A stretch of 64,000 nucleotides of DNA from Myroides marinus (GTDB taxonomy: Bacteria > Bacteroidota > Bacteroidia > Flavobacteriales > Flavobacteriaceae). How positions within the stretch are numbered: the first letter of the stretch is position 1; every line of letters starts with the position of its first letter. This document shows, piece after piece, positions 1-8,030 of this stretch. A model generated the notes under the pieces. It searched no databases and was not told where the DNA came from. It saw nothing but the letters and a program-made list of their open reading frames with translations. A program made the translations under genes and the position numbers. The stretch lies in NCBI RefSeq assembly GCF_900109075.1, contig NZ_FNYS01000003.1, positions 124,001 to 188,000 on the forward strand, given 5' to 3'.

Positions 1-2
1 CA

Positions 3-959
3 GCTCCAATATATTTTTTAATGGGGGAAGAGCCGTATTATATCGATAAAATCTCTGAATATATAGAAGACAATGTACTGACAGAAGAGGAGAAGGGATT
101 TAATCAAATGGTATTATACGGACGAGATGTCACTATACAAGATATCGTTTCTAATGCCAAGCGTTTTCCTCTTATGGCCGAAAAACAAGTTGTAATTGTT
201 AAAGAAGCGCAAGAATTAGCCCGTACCATAGACCAAATCGAGTCTTATGCAGAACAAGTACAACCTTCTACTGTGTTAGTTTTTTGCTATAAATACAAAA
301 CTTTAGATAAAAGGAAGAAAGTTTACAAGACAATTGAGAAGAATGGTATCATATTTGAAAGTAAGAAACTTAAGGAGTATCAAATAGAAGCTTGGATTAA
401 GAAACTACTTACTGGTAAAGGGTATGCTATAGACCCAAAAGCGTCAGCTATGTTAGTAGAGTTTTTGGGTACAGATCTATCTAAAATAGCAAATGAGTTA
501 GATAAACTTGCTCTAGTTATTCCAAAAGGAGTACAAATCACTGCTGATGTAGTAGAAAAGAACATTGGTATAAGTAAAGATTTTAATAATTTTGAGTTGA
601 TTAAAGCGATAGTAGATCGAAATCAGCTTAAAGCATATAAAATAGCAAACTACTTTGCTCAAAATCCTAAGAATAATCCTATTGTACTGACTATGGGACT
701 TGTGTATTCTTATTTTTCTAAGTTGCTTTTATATCATGGCTTAAAGGATAAGTCTCCTTCGAATGTGATGAAACAATTAAAAGTAAGCCAATATGCAATA
801 AAAGACTATGAAGTAGGGTTTAGAATTTATAAGATGAAACAAGTAAGTGCTATCATATCACATCTTAAAGATGTTGATCTGAAAAGCAAAGGAGTAGGAG
901 CACAGGCTATGCCACAAGGTGACCTGCTCAAAGAGATGTTAATCAAAATATTTAATTAA
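3..959 (+). CDS. holA: DNA polymerase III subunit delta, 5'-truncated by window edge
   Basis: Delta subunit of the clamp loader, which opens the beta sliding clamp during replication. The frame is open to the window edge: upstream of the ATG at 21 it reads A-P-I-Y-F-L then M-G-E-E-P-Y-Y-I-D, the usual start of the HolA ATPase-like domain, so the ATG at 21 is internal and about 15-20 N-terminal residues lie outside the window. Seen inside are the AAA+-like fold without Walker A, the linker around DLSKIANELDKL, and the C-terminal collar domain ending in LLKEMLIKIFN. About 318 residues are present against roughly 330-340 for the family. A small membrane-protein gene follows after 11 bases. Confidence 0.93.
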   Translation, partial: APIYFLMGEEPYYIDKISEYIEDNVLTEEEKGFNQMVLYGRDVTIQDIVSNAKRFPLMAEKQVVIVKEAQELARTIDQIESYAEQVQPSTVLVFCYKYKTLDKRKKVYKTIEKNGIIFESKKLKEYQIEAWIKKLLTGKGYAIDPKASAMLVEFLGTDLSKIANELDKLALVIPKGVQITADVVEKNIGISKDFNNFELIKAIVDRNQLKAYKIANYFAQNPKNNPIVLTMGLVYSYFSKLLLYHGLKDKSPSNVMKQLKVSQYAIKDYEVGFRIYKMKQVSAIISHLKDVDLKSKGVGAQAMPQGDLLKEMLIKIFN

Positions 960-970
960 AATATAGAATA

Positions 971-1159
971 ATGACAAACAATTTAAATAAGAATAAGATT
1001 CTAGGATACGCTACGTTGATTATGATTATGATGGGTATCTTATTAATCTGCCTAGGAGCATTTAAATACTCAGAAATTGCAGGATGGGGATTTACAGCAG
1101 TAGGTATCGGATTCTTAGCTATTGCTTGGGTTTTTAATGCCTTAAAAGGAAGAGTATAA
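971..1159 (+). CDS. small two-helix membrane protein (CAL67264-like family)
   Basis: A 62-residue protein with two hydrophobic segments (about residues 12-30 and 36-55) separated by a short G/W-containing loop and followed by a basic tail (LKGRV). It resembles the CAL67264-type membrane proteins of Flavobacteriaceae, which have no known function. It starts 11 bases after holA and is followed at once by a terminator, so holA and this gene probably share a transcript. The reverse strand also carries an open frame here (952-1179), but the membrane-protein pattern and operon position favour the plus strand. Confidence 0.75.
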   Translation: MTNNLNKNKILGYATLIMIMMGILLICLGAFKYSEIAGWGFTAVGIGFLAIAWVFNALKGRV

Positions 1160-1166
1160 AAATTAT

Positions 1167-1194
1167 TAAAAGGGAGCAATTGCTCCCTTTTTTA
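1167..1194 (+). terminator. rho-independent terminator after holA unit
   Basis: Perfect palindrome AAAGGGAGCAATTGCTCCCTTT followed by a T run, 8 bases after the small membrane-protein stop codon. Confidence 0.9.
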
Positions 1195-1630
1195 ATGCTA
1201 AATATTTTCCATACCACAGTCATCTACTATTAACGCACTACCTATATTCGCTCATAAACCTTTCTATTATTAGAATAAAACTTATAAAAGACAGAGATTA
1301 CCTAATTCTCAGAAAATTTAAAAACTCTTCAATCTGTCAATAGAAATAGGCTTGCTGATGCGAAATTCTCTTCTAATTAGCTGTTTTAGCTTTAAATTAT
1401 ATAAACTAATTGCATAATTATGTAACAGTTTACCTGTGCTTTATGATTTACTTTGTTGAACTAATAAACGATTAAACAAATGTTTCTAAGAGTTCTATAT
1501 AATCATTAACGAGGTAGTTGTATCTTCTTCTTATATAGTCTCTGATGTCTATCTTTTACTAGTGTAGATAGAGAGAGAAGATTTGTTTTTTGAGTAAATC
1601 ATCTTATTAATTAAACAAGACAAGATATTT
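1195..1630. other. intergenic, no gene recognised
   Basis: 436 bases of AT-rich DNA between the holA terminator and the ABC transporter operon. No ORF with a family signature, no RNA gene and no convincing TAnnTTTG box seen; the nearest is TATCTTTT around 1551, one base off. It presumably holds the promoter of the ABC operon. Confidence 0.5.
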
Positions 1631-2608
1631 ATGAAAGAGAAAAAAATAGAGGCTATTCTTGAAGTGAAAAACCTCAAGAAAGTGTATATGAAGAATGATG
1701 GAGAACCACATGTGGCAGTAAATGGTATTTCGTTTGAATTAATGAAAGGGGAGATATTCTCTTTCTTAGGGCCTAATGGAGCAGGGAAAAGTACTACAAT
1801 CAATATGTTAACTGCTCAACTAACTCCTACAGATGGAGAAATAGTATTTCAAGGGCAGTCATTAAAGGATAATCCAATCTTTGCTAAGAGTAAGGTAGGG
1901 GTAGTGGCTCAACACAATAATCTAGATAGAGGATTGACAGCTAGAGAAAATCTGATATACCACGGACAATATTTTGGTATGAGTGAGGGGGATGCTGCTA
2001 AGAAAGCAGATGAACTATTAGCAAGCTTTGGTCTTACGGATTGGGGAAATGACTATGTGAAGAGTTTCTCTGGAGGTATGGCTCAAAGGTTAAAAATCGC
2101 TAGGGCTATCATGCATCAACCTGAAATACTGTTTTTAGATGAACCAACTACTGGGCTAGATCCTGCTTACCGCGAGATATTATGGCAGCATGTATTAAAG
2201 TTAAATAAAGAGTATAATACCACTGTGTTTTTGACGACGCATTACATGGAAGAACCTGAGCGATTTTCTGATAGAGTAGCGATTTATAACAAAGGAGCTA
2301 TTAAGGCACTAGGTACTGTAGAAGAATTGAGAAAAAAAGTGCCTTCTCAGACCATTATTACCATTGTATTAGACGCATTAAACGAAGATGTCGTTAAGGA
2401 AGTTAAAAGTCTAGCAGATGTTAAGGATGTAAGTGTAAAAGATGAGAAAACCTTTGTTGTATATGTTGATAATAGTCAGAAGGTTATCAATGAGCTTTTA
2501 GCCCTTATAGACAAGAAAGGGCTTGCGCTAGAGAGTATTAATTTAAGTGCTACGACTCTAGACGATATATTTATTCATCTTACGACTAATGATATTAAAA
2601 ACGATTAA
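1631..2608 (+). CDS. ABC-2 type transporter ATP-binding protein
   Basis: Cytoplasmic ATPase of an ABC-2 exporter of the DrrA/NodI/CcmA type. Residues 10-225 form the nucleotide-binding domain: Walker A GPNGAGKST at about 47-55, Q-loop VVAQHN near 91, signature FSGGM near 146, Walker B ILFLDE at 166-171, and switch His at 204 (LTTHYMEE). A C-terminal extension of roughly 100 residues resembles the regulatory tail of this subclass. The permease follows after 9 bases, giving a two-gene exporter. The substrate cannot be told from sequence; drug, lipid or polysaccharide export are all possible. Confidence 0.92.
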   Translation: MKEKKIEAILEVKNLKKVYMKNDGEPHVAVNGISFELMKGEIFSFLGPNGAGKSTTINMLTAQLTPTDGEIVFQGQSLKDNPIFAKSKVGVVAQHNNLDRGLTARENLIYHGQYFGMSEGDAAKKADELLASFGLTDWGNDYVKSFSGGMAQRLKIARAIMHQPEILFLDEPTTGLDPAYREILWQHVLKLNKEYNTTVFLTTHYMEEPERFSDRVAIYNKGAIKALGTVEELRKKVPSQTIITIVLDALNEDVVKEVKSLADVKDVSVKDEKTFVVYVDNSQKVINELLALIDKKGLALESINLSATTLDDIFIHLTTNDIKND

Positions 2609-2617
2609 GACAGGATT

Positions 2618-3409
2618 ATGGAAAAGAAATTAAATCAATTTGATATATTTAAGATAATGGTTAAGCGTGATTTGCTTATCCAAAGTAGAGATTGGAAAGA
2701 ATTTGTCTTTAGAGTAGGTATGCTTCCTTTTATACTGATTTTGACATATGGATTTATGTTGCCACAGATAGGGATACTAGATGCTGATTTTCCTAATCAG
2801 ATGTTTCCTGGAATGTTAGGAATGAGTTTATTGGTGACAGGTATTCATGGTACAGTGGTACCTTTGGCTATGGATTTTAATAATACACGTGAGATCGAAG
2901 ATAGACTTCAAGCTCCTGTAAATGTTAGAGTAGTGGCTTGGGCTAAGATGTTTGTGGGAATTATTGAGTCTTGGATTGGAGCTCTGATTGTTTTGCCTAT
3001 TTCATTAGTATTTATGGGAAGTTATCTGAATATCTCTTTAGACTTTACAAGTGGACTAGTGTTATTAGGAGTGCTACTACTTAGTTCTGTGACATCAGCA
3101 ACATTAGGTTTACTAGTAGGTACTGTAGTTAAGCCACCACAAATAGCAGCGATGTTCCCTGGTTTTTTAATGCCATTGATATTTACAGGTGCTATATTCT
3201 TTAATTGGGCAGCGCTAGAGACAATACCAGTAATGAAATATATAACATTGATTAACCCGTTAGTGTATATCAATGAAGCATTGCGCTTTATACTGAATTC
3301 AGGAGGTGACACGATGCCTATTGTTTATAGTATTTCAGGTATAGTAGTATTTACTATAGTTATGGGGTATTATGGTATGAAGCGTTTTATAAAAATGGCT
3401 AATAGATAA
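2618..3409 (+). CDS. ABC-2 type transporter permease
   Basis: Inner-membrane partner of the preceding ATPase. The 263-residue protein has a cytoplasmic N-terminus (KIMVKRDLLIQSRDWKEF) and six predicted hydrophobic segments, with the ABC-2 signature region around residues 165-210 (GLLVGTVVKPPQIAAMFPG, then LINPLVYINEALR). Length and layout match DrrB/NodJ-type permeases. The gene ends in a strong hairpin. One ATPase plus one permease is enough for a homodimeric exporter. Substrate unknown. Confidence 0.9.
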   Translation: MEKKLNQFDIFKIMVKRDLLIQSRDWKEFVFRVGMLPFILILTYGFMLPQIGILDADFPNQMFPGMLGMSLLVTGIHGTVVPLAMDFNNTREIEDRLQAPVNVRVVAWAKMFVGIIESWIGALIVLPISLVFMGSYLNISLDFTSGLVLLGVLLLSSVTSATLGLLVGTVVKPPQIAAMFPGFLMPLIFTGAIFFNWAALETIPVMKYITLINPLVYINEALRFILNSGGDTMPIVYSISGIVVFTIVMGYYGMKRFIKMANR

Positions 3410-3434
3410 GATTGAAAAGTGTTAAGTTTTGAAC

Positions 3435-3474
3435 AAAAAATCGTCATAGAGTTTCTATGGCGATTTTTTATTTT
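3435..3474 (+). terminator. rho-independent terminator of ABC exporter operon
   Basis: Arms 3435-3450 (A6 then TCGTCATAGA) and 3454-3469 (TCTATGGCGA then T6) pair over 16 bp with one wobble and a 3-base loop; a T tract follows. Confidence 0.88.
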
Positions 3475-3511
3475 ATATAATATAAAGAAATGTAGACTAG
3501 TTACAGACTAC

Positions 3512-3610
3512 TTTGTTCGGGAGTTTATTGGGCAGTCTTTTGAAGTTCTTCGGAAAACAGCCCTTCGTTCCGAACAATTACTGAACTTTTCCAAAGGGAC
3601 TCCGAACAAA
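3512..3610 (+). repeat. 99-bp palindromic intergenic repeat, copy 1
   Basis: Starts TTTGTTCGGGAGT and ends ACTCCGAACAAA, so the ends are inverted repeats of each other with one extra G; the interior holds further TTCGGAA/TTCCGAA pairs. Copy 3 (56180-56278) is the same length in the opposite orientation and copy 2 (28135-28211) is a shortened version. It lies between an operon terminator and the next promoter region. No flanking target duplication was seen. A nominal 70-codon frame across it is probably not coding. Confidence 0.85.
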
Positions 3611-3798
3611 TGGAGGTGTTTTGTTTTTTAATAAACTGTATATTAGTTGTTTATGTTTTTTTTTAAATGGAAAACAAAGGAAGTATTTGGAATAAAGTGG
3701 AATGATATCACAGAAATAGAAAATAATATCGTATCGGTTTTTTGTCAAAATGAAACGATATAATAGATTTTACACAAAACCTATTCGTTATCATATAA

Positions 3799-3806
3799 TA
3801 GATTTG
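3799..3806 (+). promoter_or_regulatory. candidate -7 box upstream of the DUF1275 gene
   Basis: TAGATTTG fits TAnnTTTG and would start transcription near 3812, about 50 bases before the ATG. It overlaps the second of two exact copies of ATATAATAGATTT (3758-3770 and 3793-3805). No good -33 element seen. Confidence 0.4.
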
Positions 3807-3860
3807 CAAAATTTCATTAATTTGTTATCTTATATAGGGTAAAAATAATTAAGAAGTAGT

Positions 3861-4658
3861 ATGTTATCACATTTAGGTAGAGAGAGGAGTTTTATGCAAA
3901 ATCTGCGTTTAGCAGTGCTTTTATCTTTTGTTGGAGGAATTGTGAATGTAAGTGGTTTTCTAGCCTTAAAGTTGATGACAACGAATGTGACAGGGTATTT
4001 ATCGAACTTTGCTCAGGAAGTATTGACATTTAATAAAGCTGCTATTCTAAGAACAGTACTTCTACTAGTATCATTCTTCTTTGGTTCCTTTGTATCTCAC
4101 GTTATTTTACAACTGCAAAAGGTTTTTTGGAATAAGGTATACTTTACAGTTCCCTTAATCTTAGAAGCAGTGTTGTTAAGCGGAGTAGCTTATGTAGAAG
4201 GAGACGTATTATCTCAGTATCCATTAGAGATAGCCTATATTCTATTATTTGCGATGGGACTTCAAAATTCTCTAGTGACTTTTATTTCTAAAGCAGTAGT
4301 ACGCACCACGCATATTACTGGTATTGTTACAGATTTAGGTATAGAGACAGCTAAGTTATTATTCAGTTTTAGAAGACAGAGTATACGTAGAATACTGTTG
4401 TCTCATATTGGTTTAAAAGTTTCTATTGTTCTTTCTTTTGGGCTAGGAGGTATTCTAGCTGCCTTTTCTTTTGAGTATTTACACCTGAAAACACTGTATA
4501 TAGGTGTTGTTGTAATCTTGCTTACTACAGTTTATGATTACCTTATGGTTAAGATGATGATGGTAATAGAAGAGGGAATGCATATAGTAGATTGGAGTAA
4601 ACGTACGGTATTTAGAGACCACAAGATCTATCATATATTAAAGAGAAAGAAACGATAG
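3861..4658 (+). CDS. DUF1275 (YoaK-type) membrane protein
   Basis: A 265-residue integral membrane protein with about six hydrophobic segments. The N-terminal part (LSFVGGIVNVSGFLAL, then TTNVTGYLSN) carries the G-x-V-[DN]-x-x-x-F and T-x-[VN]-T-G pattern of DUF1275/YoaK proteins, and the middle MGLQNSLVTF plus RTTHITG-x-x-TDLG is the family's second hallmark. Function is unknown for the family. The ATG at 3861 gives a charged N-terminus; an internal Met at residue 12 (MQNLRLAV) starts nearer the first membrane segment and is an alternative start. Single-gene unit. Confidence 0.88.
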   Translation: MLSHLGRERSFMQNLRLAVLLSFVGGIVNVSGFLALKLMTTNVTGYLSNFAQEVLTFNKAAILRTVLLLVSFFFGSFVSHVILQLQKVFWNKVYFTVPLILEAVLLSGVAYVEGDVLSQYPLEIAYILLFAMGLQNSLVTFISKAVVRTTHITGIVTDLGIETAKLLFSFRRQSIRRILLSHIGLKVSIVLSFGLGGILAAFSFEYLHLKTLYIGVVVILLTTVYDYLMVKMMMVIEEGMHIVDWSKRTVFRDHKIYHILKRKKR

Positions 4659-4891
4659 GTACTAGGGATAATACATTTCTCTAATTATAGGGAGTGTGTA
4701 GCGCCTTACTTTAATGAATTACAAGTTTTTTAAAAAGTAAATATTAGCAGCTTAGTCTTGACACCAAGTAGAAAAGAGGACATTTTAGCGATATTTTTAC
4801 TGTAATTTCTCATTTTGCATATATTTAACATAATTGTTTAGAAATAATACTTCTAAATATTTGTTTTTGAAGTGTTTATTTTGTAATTTGT

Positions 4892-5095
4892 ATGCATAAT
4901 TTAAAACTCACATATATGAATGAAAATTTACACTTTGCAAATAGTGATCAATGTGAAAATAATCACAATAATCACTACTACGACCCATCTATAGATGCGT
5001 ATGTTTGCGCTCATTGTAGTGCAATATCACCAGCAAATTCTTTTAATACTGAAGATGCTATAGATGATGAATATGAGTTGCATATTGGAATCTAA
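4892..5095 (+). CDS. small putative zinc-binding protein
   Basis: A 67-residue frame with C21, H25 and H28, then C39-x-x-C42 and an acidic tail (EDAIDDEYEL), which looks like a small zinc-ribbon-type site. I know no family for it. A second Met at residue 9 (MNENLHF) is an equally good start. A long hairpin follows the stop by 12 bases, which supports transcription in this direction. No Bacteroidota-type promoter was identified upstream. It could be spurious, but Cys/His spacing and the terminator argue for a real gene. Confidence 0.5.
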   Translation: MHNLKLTYMNENLHFANSDQCENNHNNHYYDPSIDAYVCAHCSAISPANSFNTEDAIDDEYELHIGI

Positions 5096-5107
5096 GGTTG
5101 TGCATAG

Positions 5108-5158
5108 AATCTTGTGATTAAATCTAGTGTGAGAAGATTTAATTACAAGATTTTTTAA
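5108..5158 (+). terminator. rho-independent terminator after the mini-protein
   Basis: Arms AATCTTGTGATTAAATCT (5108-5125) and AGATTTAATTACAAGATT (5135-5152) pair over 18 bp with one mismatch; a T run follows. Confidence 0.8.
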
Positions 5159-5448
5159 TTAAAGAGATTTGGTTTGTTCTGTACAAACAATTGTATTATA
5201 TGGTAAAGAAAGTAGTGATAGACTTTCTCTCCAATTTACCTTCAAAAAAGTAGAGCTAAAAAAATGGTCTACTAGAATCGACTTAGCTATTAAGTCTTCT
5301 TCTAAATATCTCATTTTGTCTTAAAGAGGTATTGTTATTCTATCTTGTCAAAAAAATTTCATAATCTCCTTTATTAATACTATTTTTGGCTAATTCGCTA
5401 TAGAATGCTTATAGCTTAGTAATCAATAAATTCAATATATTTTACTTT
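5159..5448 (+). promoter_or_regulatory. ettA upstream region with -7 box at 5381-5388
   Basis: TATTTTTG at 5381-5388 fits TAnnTTTG and would give a leader of about 55 bases before ettA. A matching -33 TTTG at the usual distance is not clear. The rest of the 290-base region is AT-rich with a short inverted repeat TTTGT/ACAAA near 5175-5189 and no recognisable gene. Confidence 0.5.
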
Positions 5449-7137
5449 ATGTCAGACGATAAAAAGGTAATTTTTTCGATGTCGAAAGTGAGTAAAACTT
5501 ACTCATCGACAAACAAGACTGTATTAAAAGATATTTATTTAAGCTTTTTCTACGGAGCTAAAATTGGTATTTTAGGTCTTAATGGTTCTGGTAAATCTTC
5601 ATTATTAAAGATTATTGCTGGAGTAGATAAGAACTATCAAGGTGATGTGGTATTCGCACCAGGATATACTGTTGGGTACCTAGAACAAGAACCACAATTA
5701 GATGAAACTAAAACTGTTATTGAAATCGTTAGAGAAGGTGCAGCTGAGACTGTAGCAATCTTAGACGAGTTTAATCAGATTAATGATATGTTCGGTCTAC
5801 CTGAAGTTTATGAAGATGCAGATAAGATGCAGAAACTGATGGATAGACAAGCTGAACTACAAGATAAGATTGATGCTGTAGGTGGATGGGAATTAGATAC
5901 TAAATTAGCTATCGCTATGGATGCGTTACGTACTCCTGACCCTGAGACTCCTATTAATATCCTTTCTGGAGGAGAGCGCCGTAGAGTTGCTCTTTGCCGT
6001 TTGTTATTACAGAACCCAGATGTGTTATTATTAGATGAGCCTACTAACCACTTAGATGCTGAGTCTGTACACTGGTTAGAGCAACACTTACAACAATATG
6101 CAGGTACTGTTATCGCTGTAACGCACGACCGTTACTTCTTAGATAACGTAGCTGGATGGATTCTTGAATTAGATAGAGGTGAAGGTATTCCTTGGAAAGG
6201 AAACTATTCTTCTTGGTTAGATCAAAAATCTAAAAGATTAGAACAAGAGGAGAAAGTAGCGTCTAAACGTCGTAAAAACTTAGAGCGTGAGTTAGATTGG
6301 GTACGTCAAGGTGCTAAAGGTCGTCAGACTAAGCAAAAAGCGAGGTTACAGAACTACGATAAATTATTAAATGAAGATCAAAAAGAGCTAGAAGAAAAAT
6401 TAGAGATCTATATCCCTAATGGACCACGTCTTGGTACTAATGTTATTGAGGCAAAAGGTGTAGCTAAAGCTTTTGGAGATAAATTGTTATATGACAACCT
6501 AAACTTTACATTGCCACAAGCGGGTATCGTTGGTATTATCGGACCTAATGGTGCTGGTAAGTCTACAATCTTCCGTATGATTATGGGAGAACAACAAGCT
6601 GATGCAGGTACTTTTACAATAGGAGAGACTGTGAAGATTGCTTATGTGGATCAATCTCACTCTAATATAGATCCAGAGAAATCTATTTGGGAGAACTTCT
6701 GTGATGGTCAAGAGTTGATTATGATGGGAGGACGTCAAGTAAACTCTCGTGCTTATTTAAGTAGATTTAACTTCGGTGGATCTGATCAGAATAAGAAAGT
6801 ATCAACATTATCGGGAGGAGAGCGTAACCGTCTTCACTTAGCAATGACTTTAAGAGAAGAAGGTAACGTACTATTACTGGATGAGCCTACGAATGACTTA
6901 GACGTTAATACACTACGTGCATTAGAAGAAGGTCTTGAGAACTTTGCAGGATGTGCGGTAGTTATTTCCCATGACCGTTGGTTCTTAGACCGTATTTGTA
7001 CACACATTTTAGCTTTTGAAGGAGATTCTCAAGTTTATTTCTATGAAGGATCTTTTACAGAATATGAAGAAAATCGTAAGAAACGTTTAGGAGATGTTGC
7101 TCCAACTCGTTTGAGATATAAAAAACTTGTACGATAA
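5449..7137 (+). CDS. ettA: energy-dependent translational throttle protein EttA (ABC-F)
   Basis: Soluble ABC-F ATPase that binds the ribosomal E site and gates elongation according to ATP/ADP level. Two full ATPase domains: Walker A GLNGSGKS at 43-50 with LSGGERRR and LLLDEPTNHLD, then GPNGAGKST near 364 with LSGGERNR and LLLDEPTNDLD. Between them is the basic P-site-tRNA interaction linker (EQEEKVASKRRKNLER, VRQGAKGRQTKQKAR). The ending RLRYKKLVR and the 562-residue length are typical of EttA rather than of other ABC-F proteins. Monocistronic, closed by a strong hairpin. Confidence 0.96.
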   Translation: MSDDKKVIFSMSKVSKTYSSTNKTVLKDIYLSFFYGAKIGILGLNGSGKSSLLKIIAGVDKNYQGDVVFAPGYTVGYLEQEPQLDETKTVIEIVREGAAETVAILDEFNQINDMFGLPEVYEDADKMQKLMDRQAELQDKIDAVGGWELDTKLAIAMDALRTPDPETPINILSGGERRRVALCRLLLQNPDVLLLDEPTNHLDAESVHWLEQHLQQYAGTVIAVTHDRYFLDNVAGWILELDRGEGIPWKGNYSSWLDQKSKRLEQEEKVASKRRKNLERELDWVRQGAKGRQTKQKARLQNYDKLLNEDQKELEEKLEIYIPNGPRLGTNVIEAKGVAKAFGDKLLYDNLNFTLPQAGIVGIIGPNGAGKSTIFRMIMGEQQADAGTFTIGETVKIAYVDQSHSNIDPEKSIWENFCDGQELIMMGGRQVNSRAYLSRFNFGGSDQNKKVSTLSGGERNRLHLAMTLREEGNVLLLDEPTNDLDVNTLRALEEGLENFAGCAVVISHDRWFLDRICTHILAFEGDSQVYFYEGSFTEYEENRKKRLGDVAPTRLRYKKLVR

Positions 7138-7150
7138 TAAGTATTGTAGG

Positions 7151-7182
7151 AAGCCTAATTAGATATCTAATTAGGCTTTTTA
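7151..7182 (+). terminator. rho-independent terminator of ettA
   Basis: Perfect hairpin AAGCCTAATTAGAT / ATCTAATTAGGCTT (7151-7178) followed by T residues. Confidence 0.92.
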
Positions 7183-7221
7183 CTTTAGACTATAAATATT
7201 AAGAAGTCAAAACGAAATAGA

Positions 7222-7953
7222 ATGAATATTGAGATATTAGAGATTAATACTAAAGGATCAGATGGACAGCCTACATTGTTTTATCCAACAGTGGTAGGGT
7301 TTGCAGATGGTACATCTTATTTAGTAGATTGTGGTTATGCAGATAATTTCGTCGAGTTTAAGAAGGAATTGTCTTATGTAGGATTGATGATTGCAGATTT
7401 GACAGGAATTATTATTTCTCACGACGATATAGATCATTTAGAAGGGCTTTATCTATTTAAGGAAGAATATGTCTCTCTTGAGGTTATTAGTAGCTTAGAA
7501 GAAGCTAATTCTGTGAGTGGTAAGGTAGAAGCTGAGAGATTGGTGCAGGTAAGAGAAAGTTTAAGTCATTTGCCAGAAGAAATGAAAGGATGGGCGAGTG
7601 GTTTTATTGAGCAGTTAGAAGCTATTAAGCGTTTTGAGGTAACGCAAACTTTATCAGATGGACAAATATTTAAAGATACTTTACAGGTTGTAACTACTCC
7701 TGGGCATACTAAAGGACATATTTCACTATTTGATACAGAAAGTAGAACACTTATTGCAGCGGATGCTTTAGTGGTAGAAGGTGGTGAGTTTAATATTGCT
7801 AATCCACAGTTTACTTTAGATATGGAGGCAACTTTAGAATCTGTTCGAAAGATACAAGCTCTAAATCCTAGTCGTGTTATATGTTATCACGGAGGAGTGA
7901 TAGAAGAAGGTATTCAAGAGAAATTAGATACTCTTTTAAATAAATACGCATAA
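7222..7953 (+). CDS. MBL-fold metallo-hydrolase
   Basis: Metallo-beta-lactamase-fold hydrolase of 243 residues. The metal motif reads S-H67-D-D69-I-D71-H72, the HxDxDH variant of HxHxDH; further ligands are in TTPGHTKGH near 157-165, the Asp of AADALV near 180, and the His of CYHGG near 232. No signal peptide, so it should be cytoplasmic. Substrate unknown: the family covers glyoxalase-II-like, lactonase-like and other hydrolases. It stands alone between ettA and the convergent gltS gene. Confidence 0.88.
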   Translation: MNIEILEINTKGSDGQPTLFYPTVVGFADGTSYLVDCGYADNFVEFKKELSYVGLMIADLTGIIISHDDIDHLEGLYLFKEEYVSLEVISSLEEANSVSGKVEAERLVQVRESLSHLPEEMKGWASGFIEQLEAIKRFEVTQTLSDGQIFKDTLQVVTTPGHTKGHISLFDTESRTLIAADALVVEGGEFNIANPQFTLDMEATLESVRKIQALNPSRVICYHGGVIEEGIQEKLDTLLNKYA

Positions 7954-7975
7954 TCTGAGCGATTCTATAAAAAAT

Positions 7976-8012
7976 AAAAGGCTACTTTATCTGCTGATAA
8001 GGTAGCCCTTTA
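7976..8012. terminator. bidirectional terminator between MBL hydrolase and gltS
   Basis: 11-bp stem GGCTACTTTAT / ATAAGGTAGCC (7980-7990 and 7997-8007) with A-rich sequence before and T-rich sequence after, so it can end transcripts from both convergent genes. Confidence 0.85.
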
Positions 8013-8030
8013 TTTATATTGTTATTGTGT

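Noticed and set aside
952..1179. Minus-strand frame opposite the small membrane protein
   Set aside because: Antisense shadow; the plus strand has the operon position, membrane pattern and terminator.
3419..3631. 70-codon open frame after the ABC exporter
   Set aside because: It runs through the terminator hairpin (3435-3469) and the 99-bp repeat; the composition is explained by those elements and no family resemblance is seen.
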